The notes beneath the pieces were generated by a model. It searched no databases. It had not been told where the DNA came from and was given only the letters and a program-made list of their open reading frames with translations. A stretch of 64,000 nucleotides of DNA from an uncultured Clostridia bacterium (GTDB lineage: Bacteria; Bacillota; Clostridia; Christensenellales; Borkfalkiaceae): positions 53,949-117,948 of the forward strand of contig CASDOP010000012.1 in the NCBI GenBank assembly GCA_949282385.1, given 5' to 3'. Of the stretch, positions 7,825-16,202 are shown piece by piece. The translations under genes were made by a program, and so were the position numbers. Within the stretch, counting starts at the first letter, position 1, and every line of letters begins with the position of its first letter.

Positions 7825-7853
7825 AATATACCAAATAAAATTTTAAAAATCAA
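7825..7853 (-). promoter_or_regulatory. Promoter of the tRNA operon
   Basis: On the minus strand TTGATT (7848-7853), 17 bases, TATATT (7825-7830), about 18 bases before the tRNA-Val 5' end. Confidence 0.7.
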
Positions 7854-7956
7854 GCGTTTTGTTGCATTTTTTATAAATTTTTTTTGTGCGGGGAAGTATT
7901 GTTGACGCGTTAAATTTTTACACAATATATTGTATGCCGTAAGCGGCTTTTTAGTC

Positions 7957-7995
7957 AGCCCGCCCGCAAAATTTTTGCGGGCGGGCTGTTTTTTA
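7957..7995. terminator. Strong hairpin at the end of the GH43 gene
   Basis: 14-bp stem (7957-7970 with 7974-7987), then GTTTTTTATTT on the plus strand. The GH43 gene ends at 7997 from the right, where the T-run overlaps its stop; on the minus strand the hairpin lacks a good T-run, so it may work poorly leftward. Confidence 0.55.
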
Positions 7996-7996
7996 T

Positions 7997-9424
7997 TTAT
8001 TTTTCGAGGCTGAAACTCAAAATGTCAGCCCTGCCGCCGCCTTCAAAGGTTATGTAAAGCGCAAATTTTTCCTCATCGCAACTAAATTTTCCGCTATAAT
8101 TTTCCCAGATTTTTGAAGGACTTACGGGCACTTCAGCCAAAATATTTTTGCCGTCCGTAACCCTGAACAAGCCTTTCGCCTTGCCTCGGGCGGTTATGGT
8201 TATCTTCTTTGCACCCTCCCGGGTGAAATATTTGAAGCCGCACACCGAACCGTCGCGGAAGTTCGCTATGTGCATGCGCGCTTCCTCCTCCCCGTCGGGC
8301 GCATCCTGCGTGATATAAGGATGAACTCCGTCGGGCGGAATTTCGCCGCGCATCGTGCCGTATTTGCTCTTTAAATTGCAGGCAATGCCCGCAGAGTATT
8401 CCCCTATGCCGCGAAGCGGTCCGCCGTTGAGACCGCAGCTCGTCATTTCTACCTGCTCAATTCTGCCGTCCGAGGAAATTTCTATGCGCTCCGCGCACGC
8501 CTGGCGGGAAAAAGATTTTCGGTTAGTATGCCTGTGATAAAAGACGTACCACTGCCCGTTTATGCACTCTATCGAGCCGTGATTGTTGCCGATGTAGCCG
8601 TTGCAGTCGTTTTCGTCCGCTATGCCGTTTATGCCTATATCGCCGTTGGAAATGAGCGTTCCGCCGAAGGAAAAAGAACCTTCCGCGCTGTCGGACAGGG
8701 CATAACACAGCTCGTGCCCGTTGACGGACGACCAGATGAAACAGTATTTTTTGCCGACTTTTCTTATCGACGCAGCCTCGAAAAATTCGTGCCCTTCAAA
8801 GCCCGTTCCCGCAGAATTGGACAACGACGGCGCGACGGCGTGCGGCTCTCCCTCAATGGTGAGCATGTCGTCCTTTAAGCGGTAAACCCAGGCGTTTGTG
8901 TAAGTTTTAGGCACGTCCATAAGGTGCCTGGGGGGATAGGGACAATAGCCGATATACAGATAATTTTTGCCTTCGTCGCGCAATATTGCGGGGTCAAACG
9001 CGTAAGGCTCGCCCTCCCTCGAGGAAAGAACATGCCCGTCGGGGAATTTTACATGACCGTAAAAACGGTATTCGCCCGCGGGCGTATCGCACACTGCTAC
9101 CGAAATTACGCTGACGAAATCGAGGGCGTAAAAAAGATAATACCTGCCGTCCGCGCCGCGGCAGACGTCGGGCGCGAAGAGCATGTGAGAGCCGTCAGCA
9201 TTGAGCGGGTCCTGCTCTTTTTTATAAATCACACCCTCACACCGCCAATCGGACAGATCCCACGCAGGGGCAGACCAGCAGACATAGTCGTTCATGCAGA
9301 ATTTTTCGCCGCCGAAACGGTCGTGGCTGCCGAAAAGATATATTCTGTCGCCGAAAACGTGCGGCTCGCCGTCGGGGATATATTCCCACAGCGGAAGAAA
9401 CGGGTTGAAAATTTGACCTTTCAT
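7997..9424 (-). CDS. Glycoside hydrolase family 43
   Basis: 475 residues from the ATG at 9424, preceded by GGAGAGGG; a TTG four codons earlier overlaps that ribosome site. Five-bladed beta-propeller signatures of GH43 are visible: FNPFLPLWEYIPDGEPHVF with the likely base Asp (residues about 6-24), FAPDVCRG with the pKa-tuning Asp (near 84), and GHEFFEAASIRK with the likely acid Glu (near 210). The last 120 residues look like a beta-sandwich. No signal peptide, so it probably acts in the cytoplasm on arabino- or xylo-oligosaccharides; substrate not deducible. It stands alone. Confidence 0.85.
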   Translation of the reverse strand: MKGQIFNPFLPLWEYIPDGEPHVFGDRIYLFGSHDRFGGEKFCMNDYVCWSAPAWDLSDWRCEGVIYKKEQDPLNADGSHMLFAPDVCRGADGRYYLFYALDFVSVISVAVCDTPAGEYRFYGHVKFPDGHVLSSREGEPYAFDPAILRDEGKNYLYIGYCPYPPRHLMDVPKTYTNAWVYRLKDDMLTIEGEPHAVAPSLSNSAGTGFEGHEFFEAASIRKVGKKYCFIWSSVNGHELCYALSDSAEGSFSFGGTLISNGDIGINGIADENDCNGYIGNNHGSIECINGQWYVFYHRHTNRKSFSRQACAERIEISSDGRIEQVEMTSCGLNGGPLRGIGEYSAGIACNLKSKYGTMRGEIPPDGVHPYITQDAPDGEEEARMHIANFRDGSVCGFKYFTREGAKKITITARGKAKGLFRVTDGKNILAEVPVSPSKIWENYSGKFSCDEEKFALYITFEGGGRADILSFSLEK

Positions 9425-9557
9425 GTCCCTCTCCAAAATATTATTATATAAAAATTATATCGCGCGCGAATGGATTTTTCAATAGGCGCGCAGCTTTTGC
9501 GAAAAAATATCCCTCTTTTACAGTATAAATGTTTTCACGGCGGGCAATAACAGACGC

Positions 9558-10085
9558 ATGAAAAAATTTTGCATAACTTTCTTTGTTTTACTCATCTTAA
9601 TTGCAACGGTACTCGCGGCGACCAAAGCCGAACAGACGCAGACTGAATACGACTATCTGCGCATTCACGTGCGCGCAAACTCCAATTCACAATACGACCA
9701 GGACATCAAATATAAAGTCAAGGACGAAGTCGTAGAGTTCATAACGCCGTATATTTCCCAGTGTACGACCAAGCAAGCCGCCATGGAAGTTATAAGCGGC
9801 ATAACGGACGGAATTGAACAGACCTGCGACAAAGCTCTTGCGCGTCTGGGCGTAAACTATAAATCGCACGCTGAAGTGAGGACGGAATATTTCCCCACCC
9901 GCGTTTACGGCGAAGTTACGCTGGAAGCGGGAGAATACGACGCCCTGATAGTCGAGCTGGGCGAAGGCACGGGGGATAATTGGTGGTGCGTCATTTACCC
10001 GCCCCTCTGCTTTACCTCGGCGACGACGGATGTCGAGTACCGTTCGATTATTTACGACATAATTAATAAATTTTATAACAGATGA
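9558..10085 (+). CDS. spoIIR: Stage II sporulation protein R
   Basis: 175 residues. SpoIIR is made in the forespore, exported, and triggers SpoIIGA to process pro-sigma-E in the mother cell. The N-terminus has a signal or anchor helix (FCITFFVLLILIATVLA, residues 4-20), followed by LRIHVRANSNSQYDQ and GDNWWCVIYPPLCF, both hallmark motifs of the family. Length fits the core family. It heads a small spore cluster with sleB and ypeB. No strong ribosome site is seen before the ATG. Confidence 0.93.
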   Translation: MKKFCITFFVLLILIATVLAATKAEQTQTEYDYLRIHVRANSNSQYDQDIKYKVKDEVVEFITPYISQCTTKQAAMEVISGITDGIEQTCDKALARLGVNYKSHAEVRTEYFPTRVYGEVTLEAGEYDALIVELGEGTGDNWWCVIYPPLCFTSATTDVEYRSIIYDIINKFYNR

Positions 10086-10131
10086 AGCGAGCTTAACGCT
10101 CTTTCAGCGACATCGGGAGGAATTATTTCAG

Positions 10132-10863
10132 ATGAAAAAAGCACTTAAAGCCGGCATAGCGCTCGCCGCGACTTTCGCGTTGGTCGGGGGATATGCCGCA
10201 GTTGATTTACAAATGCAACAGCATGCCGTCTGCGCGCAGACCTCCGTCGTCGAAACCGCAGTACTCAAAAAAGGTTCGAGCGGCGGCGAGGTGCAGGAAG
10301 TTCAGCGCAGGCTGAAAATGTGGGGCTATTACACGGGCGAAGTGGACGGCGTGTACGGCACTAAAACCGTCGAAGCGATCAAATATTTTCAGCGCAAAAA
10401 CGGTCTTACCGCCGACGGTATAGTCGGCAAGTCGACCTATGAAGCCTTGGGCATGAACGACAGCGTAAAGGTACTCGAAAACCAGAGCAGCGGCGGAAGC
10501 TCCTCTTACACCAACTCCGACTTGTACCTGCTTGCAAAATGTATTTACGCCGAGGCGAGGGGCGAAAGCTATACGGGACAGGTTGCCGTGGGCGCGGTCG
10601 TTTTGAACCGCGTGGACAGCCCTTCTTTCCCCAACACCATTGCGGGCGTAATATATCAGAAGAACGCATTCACCGCCGTGTCGGACGGGCAGATCAATTT
10701 AGAGCCTAACCAGACGGCGCTCAACGCCGCGGCAGACGCGATGAACGGCTGGGACCCCACTTACGGGTGCCTTTACTATTACAATCCTGCCGTAGCGACG
10801 AGCAGCTGGATTTTCACCAGACAGACTGTTACCACCATAGGTAAGCACGTCTTCGCAATATAG
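10132..10863 (+). CDS. sleB: Spore cortex-lytic enzyme SleB
   Basis: 243 residues: signal peptide (residues 1-36, ending near VCAQ), a PG_binding_1 repeat (about 45-105, with EVQEVQRRLKMWGYYTGEVDG), a short Ser/Gly linker, and a Hydrolase_2 (SleB/CwlJ) catalytic domain (about 125-243) starting LLAKCIYAEARGE with the catalytic Glu. SleB cleaves spore cortex peptidoglycan during germination. It lies 10 bases before ypeB, the partner needed for its incorporation and stability. Confidence 0.93.
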   Translation: MKKALKAGIALAATFALVGGYAAVDLQMQQHAVCAQTSVVETAVLKKGSSGGEVQEVQRRLKMWGYYTGEVDGVYGTKTVEAIKYFQRKNGLTADGIVGKSTYEALGMNDSVKVLENQSSGGSSSYTNSDLYLLAKCIYAEARGESYTGQVAVGAVVLNRVDSPSFPNTIAGVIYQKNAFTAVSDGQINLEPNQTALNAAADAMNGWDPTYGCLYYYNPAVATSSWIFTRQTVTTIGKHVFAI

Positions 10864-10873
10864 GAGGTAACGG

Positions 10874-12667
10874 ATGAGCGAAACAAAGAAATCGAGCGGC
10901 GCCGAGAAAACGGAAAAACTTGCCGCAAAAAAGACGACGCGCGGGCAGAAAAATACCGTAAAATCTGCCGCGACCGAAAAGAAAACGACAAAGCGCAGAC
11001 AGACCGACGAAGAAAAGAAGCAGGCGCAGCGCATGCGCGAAAAGGCGGAAAAAAAGCAGCAGAGGCTGGAAAAGAAGCTCGAGGCAAAGCAGAAGCGACT
11101 TGACAGAATAACCGCCATGCGCGAAAAGCGTGCCGAGCGCACCGAAGAGCGCAGGCGCCGCAGGGACCGGCTCAGACACGAGAGCGAAAAGGAACGCACC
11201 GAGCGCATAAAGAGCGAGCGCGCCGCGAAAATGGAAGCGCGCAACGCAAAGCGCGAGGCTGCCGCGGCGGAACGCAGAGCGAGGCGCGAACACAGGTTAA
11301 AGCTGCGCGCGCAGAAGATGGCGGAAAGAGAGAACAAACGCCACGCGCCAGGCTTCGGCGGCTGGCTTGCAGCCGTAATATCCTTAGGCGTAGCCTGCCT
11401 CGCGCTCGCCAGCGTGGTAACCTACGGCTGGATGAATATGAGCGCAATGCAGGCGAGCATGAACGGTTCGCAGACGCAGGCGCTTTACGAACTCAATTCG
11501 GTGTTCGACAACCTTGACGGCAACCTCGCCAAAGCGAGGGTTTCCACCTCCTCTTCGGACAGGGCGCGCGTGCTCGCCGACATCGCCATAGAGAGCGAAA
11601 TGGCAGAAATGATTCTGGAGCGTATGCCCATGGAAGGTCGTTCCACGGCGCAGCTTACGGCTTTCGTCAACAAGATGGGCGACAGCGCGCAGAGCATGCT
11701 TTATACCGTTGTCGACGGTGGCGAACTGACCGAATGGCAGACGGCGAGCATAGAGTATATGTACCGCACCAACAGGAAGATTAAGGAAGTTTTCAACGAA
11801 CTTATTTCTACCGCAGGCATGAAGGATATAGAAGCCGTTCTGAGCGGCAAAGAGGGAATAATTTCCCAGAGTTTCTTCGACCTTGAAAACAATGTGATAG
11901 AAGCGCCCAAGGGCATTTTCGACGGACCTTTCGCAGACAACGTTCAGGATACCAATATATCGTACTTCGACGGCATGAAGGAAATTTCCTGCGAGGAAGC
12001 CGAAAAGATTGCATCCGATCTGTTCAAAGATTACAAAGTTACCGAGGCGCACTGCACGGGCGAAACCGTAACGGCAAACATGAGCCTTTACAACGTTAAT
12101 ATTTCTACCGAGGACGGAGAAATGTTTGCCCAGCTTTCCAAGAAGGGCGGCAAGCTCGTTATGTTCGACAGCTACAAGGAATGCACCGAGCATAAATTCG
12201 ACGGCGAACGCTGCCAGGCAATCGCCGAAGAATTCCTCAAGGCGGCAGGCTACGAAAATATGACCGCCGTATGGATGAGCGAAAACGGCACGACCTGCAA
12301 CATCAACTTCGCACCCACCGAAAAGGGCGTCATAATCTATCCCGACATGATAAAAGTCAAGGTCTGCGAAGAACGCGGCATGGTAACGGGCGCGGAAGCG
12401 ATAAGCTATGTTATAAACCATTCGGCAAGGGATATTGCCGAGGCAAGCATAACAAAAGCGCAGGCGCAGAGCGCAATAGACGGCAGACTTGAAGTCTCCT
12501 CCTCGAGGCTGGCACTCATACCTTTAGAGGATAACGAAGTGCTTTGCTACGAATTCCACGGCACCTACGACGGCGGAGAATACTACGTCTATGTGGACGC
12601 GCAGACGGGTACGGAAGTGCAGGTTCTCACCGTAATCGGCACGGCGCAGGGCAAAAACGCACTTTAA
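10874..12667 (+). CDS. ypeB: Germination protein YpeB with long charged N-terminal extension
   Basis: 597 residues, about 150 longer than typical YpeB. Residues 1-155 are almost all Lys, Arg, Glu and Ala (KAEKKQQRLEKKLEAKQKR and similar), likely one long charged helix in the cytoplasm, then one membrane span (about 160-185, WLAAVISLGVACLALASVV). The outer part contains the YpeB domain and C-terminal PepSY-type repeats. AGGAGG precedes the ATG. YpeB and SleB depend on each other in the spore. The extension is absent from the Bacillus protein and its role is unknown. Confidence 0.88.
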   Translation: MSETKKSSGAEKTEKLAAKKTTRGQKNTVKSAATEKKTTKRRQTDEEKKQAQRMREKAEKKQQRLEKKLEAKQKRLDRITAMREKRAERTEERRRRRDRLRHESEKERTERIKSERAAKMEARNAKREAAAAERRARREHRLKLRAQKMAERENKRHAPGFGGWLAAVISLGVACLALASVVTYGWMNMSAMQASMNGSQTQALYELNSVFDNLDGNLAKARVSTSSSDRARVLADIAIESEMAEMILERMPMEGRSTAQLTAFVNKMGDSAQSMLYTVVDGGELTEWQTASIEYMYRTNRKIKEVFNELISTAGMKDIEAVLSGKEGIISQSFFDLENNVIEAPKGIFDGPFADNVQDTNISYFDGMKEISCEEAEKIASDLFKDYKVTEAHCTGETVTANMSLYNVNISTEDGEMFAQLSKKGGKLVMFDSYKECTEHKFDGERCQAIAEEFLKAAGYENMTAVWMSENGTTCNINFAPTEKGVIIYPDMIKVKVCEERGMVTGAEAISYVINHSARDIAEASITKAQAQSAIDGRLEVSSSRLALIPLEDNEVLCYEFHGTYDGGEYYVYVDAQTGTEVQVLTVIGTAQGKNAL

Positions 12668-12783
12668 TCCGCCGCATAGAGCATATGCCCGAAAACAATC
12701 AGAGTAAAAAAATTCAAGGCTCTTCAGCCAAAAGATAAAAGGCGGTCTGACAAATTTGTACAGACGACCGAATTAAAATAATT

Positions 12784-12825
12784 CCCCGCCCGCTTGCGAA
12801 TGCAAGCGGGCGGGGTTATTTTTGT
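12784..12825 (+). terminator. Terminator of sleB-ypeB
   Basis: Perfect 14-bp GC-rich stem (12784-12797 with 12802-12815), loop GAAT, followed by TTATTTTTG. Confidence 0.88.
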
Positions 12826-12955
12826 TTATTTTAAACCGCACTTTTTTTACGGCGTATAAAGGCATTTCTCCCGCCATTAAATCCAACGCGCAAATAGGTA
12901 TCATTTTTGCATTGCTCGGCACATATCCCCGCGCAGACGCGCGGCGGGCATGTAT

Positions 12956-13414
12956 TCAGACTGACATAAAAATTATCGACAGAATTATCAGCACAACGAT
13001 AATCCATCCCATAATACAATATGAAATTTCTTTGCACGTCGGTATTTTTCCCGTTGTACGCATCGGGCGCTTCAGCCCTCCGAAAAAATATGATATACCC
13101 AAAGATATGCACTCAAAAATATAAATAATTCCGCTGAAAACGCCGCCCGTCAAAAACTTATCTTTACAAACATCTCCCGTTTCGCATACATTATTCCGAC
13201 TTTGTACCGAAATTTTTCTTTTATGTACACTGTATTTAATGAGATAAATGATTAAAAAAATAATTACCAGTACTATCAGCCAGCCAAGCAAAGCCACCCC
13301 GAAATCTCTTAAAGTAAACGCCTTGCCCGTTGACTGTAACGGCATATTGCTGCCTCCATGCAGGCAGGTAAAAATATAAAACATACAATCCAATATATAA
13401 AGCATAATTCGCAT
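12956..13414 (-). CDS. Small membrane protein with internal duplication
   Basis: 152 residues, unknown family. Two matching units are visible, each a Pro-Met/Leu-containing TGK segment followed by a hydrophobic span: TGKAFTLRDFGVALLGWLIV (near residue 29) and TGKIPTCKEISYCIMGWIIV (near 120). Predicted two to four membrane spans with a basic loop between. Start uncertain: a Met at 24 (MPLQSTGK) would begin directly with the first unit. Neighbours are also accessory genes of unknown function; base composition is more AT-rich than the spore genes to the left. Confidence 0.55.
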   Translation of the reverse strand: MRIMLYILDCMFYIFTCLHGGSNMPLQSTGKAFTLRDFGVALLGWLIVLVIIFLIIYLIKYSVHKRKISVQSRNNVCETGDVCKDKFLTGGVFSGIIYIFECISLGISYFFGGLKRPMRTTGKIPTCKEISYCIMGWIIVVLIILSIIFMSV

Positions 13415-13604
13415 TATCCTTAAAACGGTGCTATAAGAAAAATAATATCCTTAATAATCAACAACCAATTTGCAAGTTATATTGCCATTTATACTGCCTT
13501 CACCACCCCCTATACGGAAAGCTGCTTCAGCAAAAAATTTGAAAACACCATTCGTTATGAGCTATAGTTTTCCCCTTAAAAAACCTAACTATTTTATATA
13601 TAAA

Positions 13605-14132
13605 TTATCGCTTTTCAACAAATTTTTGAATAAGCAACTCTTCTTCGGCGTCAAACTCCAGATAACTTATATCGGATATTTTAATAACTGAAATCGTGGT
13701 CATTTCTCCGTAGGTGTCTAACTCTTCAACAGTCAGATATTCGTCTGAAATATCCTTTATCAATCCGATAAGCGTTAAATCGCAGTCATTGAACAATTCA
13801 ATTTTAATTACTTTAGATGTCTTTTTGACATAGTTCAACGCGCAAATTACAATGCCTTCGTCGGTTAATTCGAACGGATAAACCAAATCTTCTTTTTTTA
13901 TAAGACTTTGCATCTTGTTGAGATATTTCGATTTAACCGCTATCCTTGAAACGGTATCAGTCTGTCTGAACAAATATCCGTCCCAATCGCCATTAGGTTT
14001 ATAATCGGAAATGCCATACCAATCTTTATCCAAATAAACCAAATAACCCACGTTAAAAGCATCGAAATTCCGATCCGTATAAATTTCGCACAACACACTT
14101 TCTCTTTTCAATTTACTTAAAATCTTATCCAT
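13605..14132 (-). CDS. Unknown soluble protein, 175 residues
   Basis: Not recognised. Alternating beta and charged segments, no membrane spans; the C-terminal 70 residues (LIGLIKDISDEYLTVEELD) look like a small beta-barrel fold of the LSm or SH3 kind, which is only a pattern judgement. It has its own promoter (14264-14293), nearly identical to that of the unknown membrane protein upstream, suggesting both are switched together. A leader of about 120 bases precedes the ATG. Confidence 0.55.
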   Translation of the reverse strand: MDKILSKLKRESVLCEIYTDRNFDAFNVGYLVYLDKDWYGISDYKPNGDWDGYLFRQTDTVSRIAVKSKYLNKMQSLIKKEDLVYPFELTDEGIVICALNYVKKTSKVIKIELFNDCDLTLIGLIKDISDEYLTVEELDTYGEMTTISVIKISDISYLEFDAEEELLIQKFVEKR

Positions 14133-14263
14133 ATAATCCCCCTATCATAAATCAAACGCGTTGAAAACCTCGCATAGCTATACCGATTGAAATAATATGC
14201 TTGCAATGACTGATCATAAAAAATCTGCGCTTAATGCGTCAGACATTTAAAATTTGCACTCAT

Positions 14264-14293
14264 ATTTTACCACCTTATCATAAAAATTGTCAA
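14264..14293 (-). promoter_or_regulatory. Promoter of the 175-residue protein gene
   Basis: Minus strand: TTGACA (14288-14293), 18 bases, TAAAAT (14264-14269). The spacer matches that at 15300-15329 closely. Confidence 0.7.
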
Positions 14294-14305
14294 TACAAGC
14301 AGAAA

Positions 14306-14339
14306 ATATCCGCGGAGCGCAACTGCGCTCCGCGGATAT
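14306..14339. terminator. Terminator of the 250-residue membrane protein gene
   Basis: 15-bp GC-rich stem (14306-14320 with 14325-14339) with a 4-base loop, 30 bases beyond the stop at 14369. No long T-run follows, so efficiency is uncertain. Confidence 0.55.
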
Positions 14340-14368
14340 ATAATTGCAATTTAACAAGCTTCGGTCTT

Positions 14369-15121
14369 TCAACCTCTTACTATTTTTACGACTTTTTCTC
14401 TATCCAGCCTTTTTTCGTAGTATGCTTTAATTATAAGTTTCCAACCAATATTGGTCGCAATGCCAATCAATGTAAGCGTTAACGCTGCTATGAACTGCAA
14501 AAAAGTTGCAAAAGTCCTGCCTTCTACATGGAACATATCTGGATATGTACTGTATATTATAGCAAACGCAACAAATTCCAGGGTTGGTACAGCCAACTGT
14601 ATAATTGTAATTTTTGTTACAACGACATACTGTCGGTCTACAGCTTTAGCCTTAAAGGAAATAAAATTCGGACTGTCTTTTCTGTACCTGTCATGCTCTA
14701 TGTTATTAAATATTCCGTAGATTTCAATAGCCGATGTCAATATCCATACTCCCACACCTATCAGACCATAATATTCGCTTACGGGAAACAGTGCCGCTCG
14801 TGCTGATATATAAAACAAATGACACGACCATATAATATAAATCAGTCCGAGGGAAAGATAGATATTTGATTGGCTCTTAACAAACAATGACCATATGAAA
14901 TATATTACGGCAGAAATACAGAGCGCAGAACCCATACAGACATCCAAAATCGTTGAAGTATGATTAATCCAATCAAGTTTGAATACATACCATATGATAT
15001 CTGCTCCGCCAAATATTAAAAGAATGATTAAGAAACCAAAATTATTGAAAACTTTATAAGTAATATCATCCTTTAATTCAAGGAAATTTCTGATATTTTC
15101 TTGTTTCAATTTGTTACCCAT
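14369..15121 (-). CDS. Unknown polytopic membrane protein
   Basis: 250 residues with about six hydrophobic spans (near 30-48, 62-80, 88-108, 116-136, 170-195, 205-228) and a charged loop before the fifth (EHDRYRKDSPNFISFKAKA). No family recognised. It shares an almost identical promoter with the next leftward gene (13605-14132), hinting at a common program. AT-rich. Confidence 0.6.
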   Translation of the reverse strand: MGNKLKQENIRNFLELKDDITYKVFNNFGFLIILLIFGGADIIWYVFKLDWINHTSTILDVCMGSALCISAVIYFIWSLFVKSQSNIYLSLGLIYIIWSCHLFYISARAALFPVSEYYGLIGVGVWILTSAIEIYGIFNNIEHDRYRKDSPNFISFKAKAVDRQYVVVTKITIIQLAVPTLEFVAFAIIYSTYPDMFHVEGRTFATFLQFIAALTLTLIGIATNIGWKLIIKAYYEKRLDREKVVKIVRG

Positions 15122-15299
15122 TTTGCCGATTATACACCCGAAGAGCTAAAATTAATTTTATAAAATCCTGATAATTTTCAGCCTGAAGTTATTTAAAATA
15201 TTTGCATAAACTATCACTCTTCGCCTGCTTCGCTCAATTTTATTAATACAAAAAATTGCAGCCTTTATTAAATTACAATCGCCCATGCGTCTTAATTAT

Positions 15300-15329
15300 A
15301 TTTTACCACCTAACCATAATAATTGTCAA
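15300..15329 (-). promoter_or_regulatory. Promoter of the 250-residue membrane protein gene
   Basis: Minus strand: TTGACA (15324-15329), 18 bases, TAAAAT (15300-15305); near copy of 14264-14293. It leaves an untranslated leader of about 170 bases in the gap 15122-15505, in which no gene or clear RNA fold is seen. Confidence 0.7.
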
Positions 15330-15505
15330 TATATGCCAATAAGGATGAGGCAGAACCATGCCTCAGACGAGGACAATAAAACGCCAGTCATACAACATTT
15401 AGCTTGCAAAAAATTTAAAGAGCGACAAAAGCACGCAAAATAAATTGCGTTTGTAGTTTGAAAATAACTGTTACATCAACCAATTCTGTGATGTAAAATA
15501 AAATC

Positions 15506-16120
15506 ATGAACGAAGATATAATAGAAAAAAACGCGAAAGCGTACGATAAAATAAGCGATGAATGGCAAACCGTGCGAGGCGCAATGCCGATGAACGAGTG
15601 CATAATCGCTTTTTGCAAAATTTTGCCGCAAAAGGCACGCATACTCGATGCAGGTTGCGGCACGGGCAAGCCTGTGGATAGCTTTCTGAACGGCGAGGGA
15701 TACCAGGTTATCGGCATAGACGTATCCGAAAAAATGATCGAAAAAGCCAGGGCTTTAAAATTGAAAAACGCCCGATTTGAAAAATGCGACTTTTTAAACT
15801 ATGAAGACGACACACCTTTCGACGCGATAATCGCCTTTGACAGTCTGTGGCACATAGACCTGAAAAACCAGCATAAGATTTATAAAAAAGCTGCAAGCCT
15901 ATTAAAATGCGGGGGTCTTTTTATATTTACTCACGGCAAAACGCATGACGAACGCGAGGGAGAAATGTTCGGGCAGACTTTCTGCTATGCCGCACTCGAC
16001 GCCGAAGAGATTAAAGATAACCTGAAAAAAAACTCGTTTAAAATACTGACATTTTTAGAAAATTTCAGTGAACCGACTACTGGCACCCGCGACCTTTTGG
16101 TAACAGCGAAAAAGCTGTAA
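15506..16120 (+). CDS. SAM-dependent methyltransferase, class I
   Basis: 204 residues. Methyltransf_25-type fold: motif I ILDAGCGTGKPVDSF near residues 41-55, motif II GIDVSEKMIEKAR near 66-78, an acidic FDAIIAFDSLWHI stretch near 109-121 and a late TGTRDLLV strand. Substrate unknown; small-molecule methylation is most likely. It stands alone and converges with the next gene on a shared terminator. Confidence 0.85.
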   Translation: MNEDIIEKNAKAYDKISDEWQTVRGAMPMNECIIAFCKILPQKARILDAGCGTGKPVDSFLNGEGYQVIGIDVSEKMIEKARALKLKNARFEKCDFLNYEDDTPFDAIIAFDSLWHIDLKNQHKIYKKAASLLKCGGLFIFTHGKTHDEREGEMFGQTFCYAALDAEEIKDNLKKNSFKILTFLENFSEPTTGTRDLLVTAKKL

Positions 16121-16142
16121 AAATGGACATGCTAAAATAAAA

Positions 16143-16180
16143 AAGCCCCGCGCCGCTTTAGTTTAAGCGGCGCGGGGCTT
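16143..16180. terminator. Bidirectional terminator
   Basis: Perfect 16-bp stem (16143-16158 with 16165-16180), 6-base loop, between two convergent genes ending at 16120 and 16203. Confidence 0.8.
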
Positions 16181-16181
16181 A

Positions 16182-16197
16182 TTATTCACGTGAAACA
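16182..16197. promoter_or_regulatory. parS-like site
   Basis: TTATTCACGTGAAACA matches 14 of 16 bases of the consensus TGTTTCACGTGAAACA that ParB binds. Confidence 0.6.
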
Positions 16198-16202
16198 ATA
16201 AG

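Noticed and set aside
11384..12421. 345-residue frame opposite ypeB
   Set aside because: It is an antisense shadow of a clear gene, rich in Cys, His and Val as expected of complement frames.
12685..12738. 17-codon frame after ypeB
   Set aside because: No ribosome site and no conserved features; too short to support.
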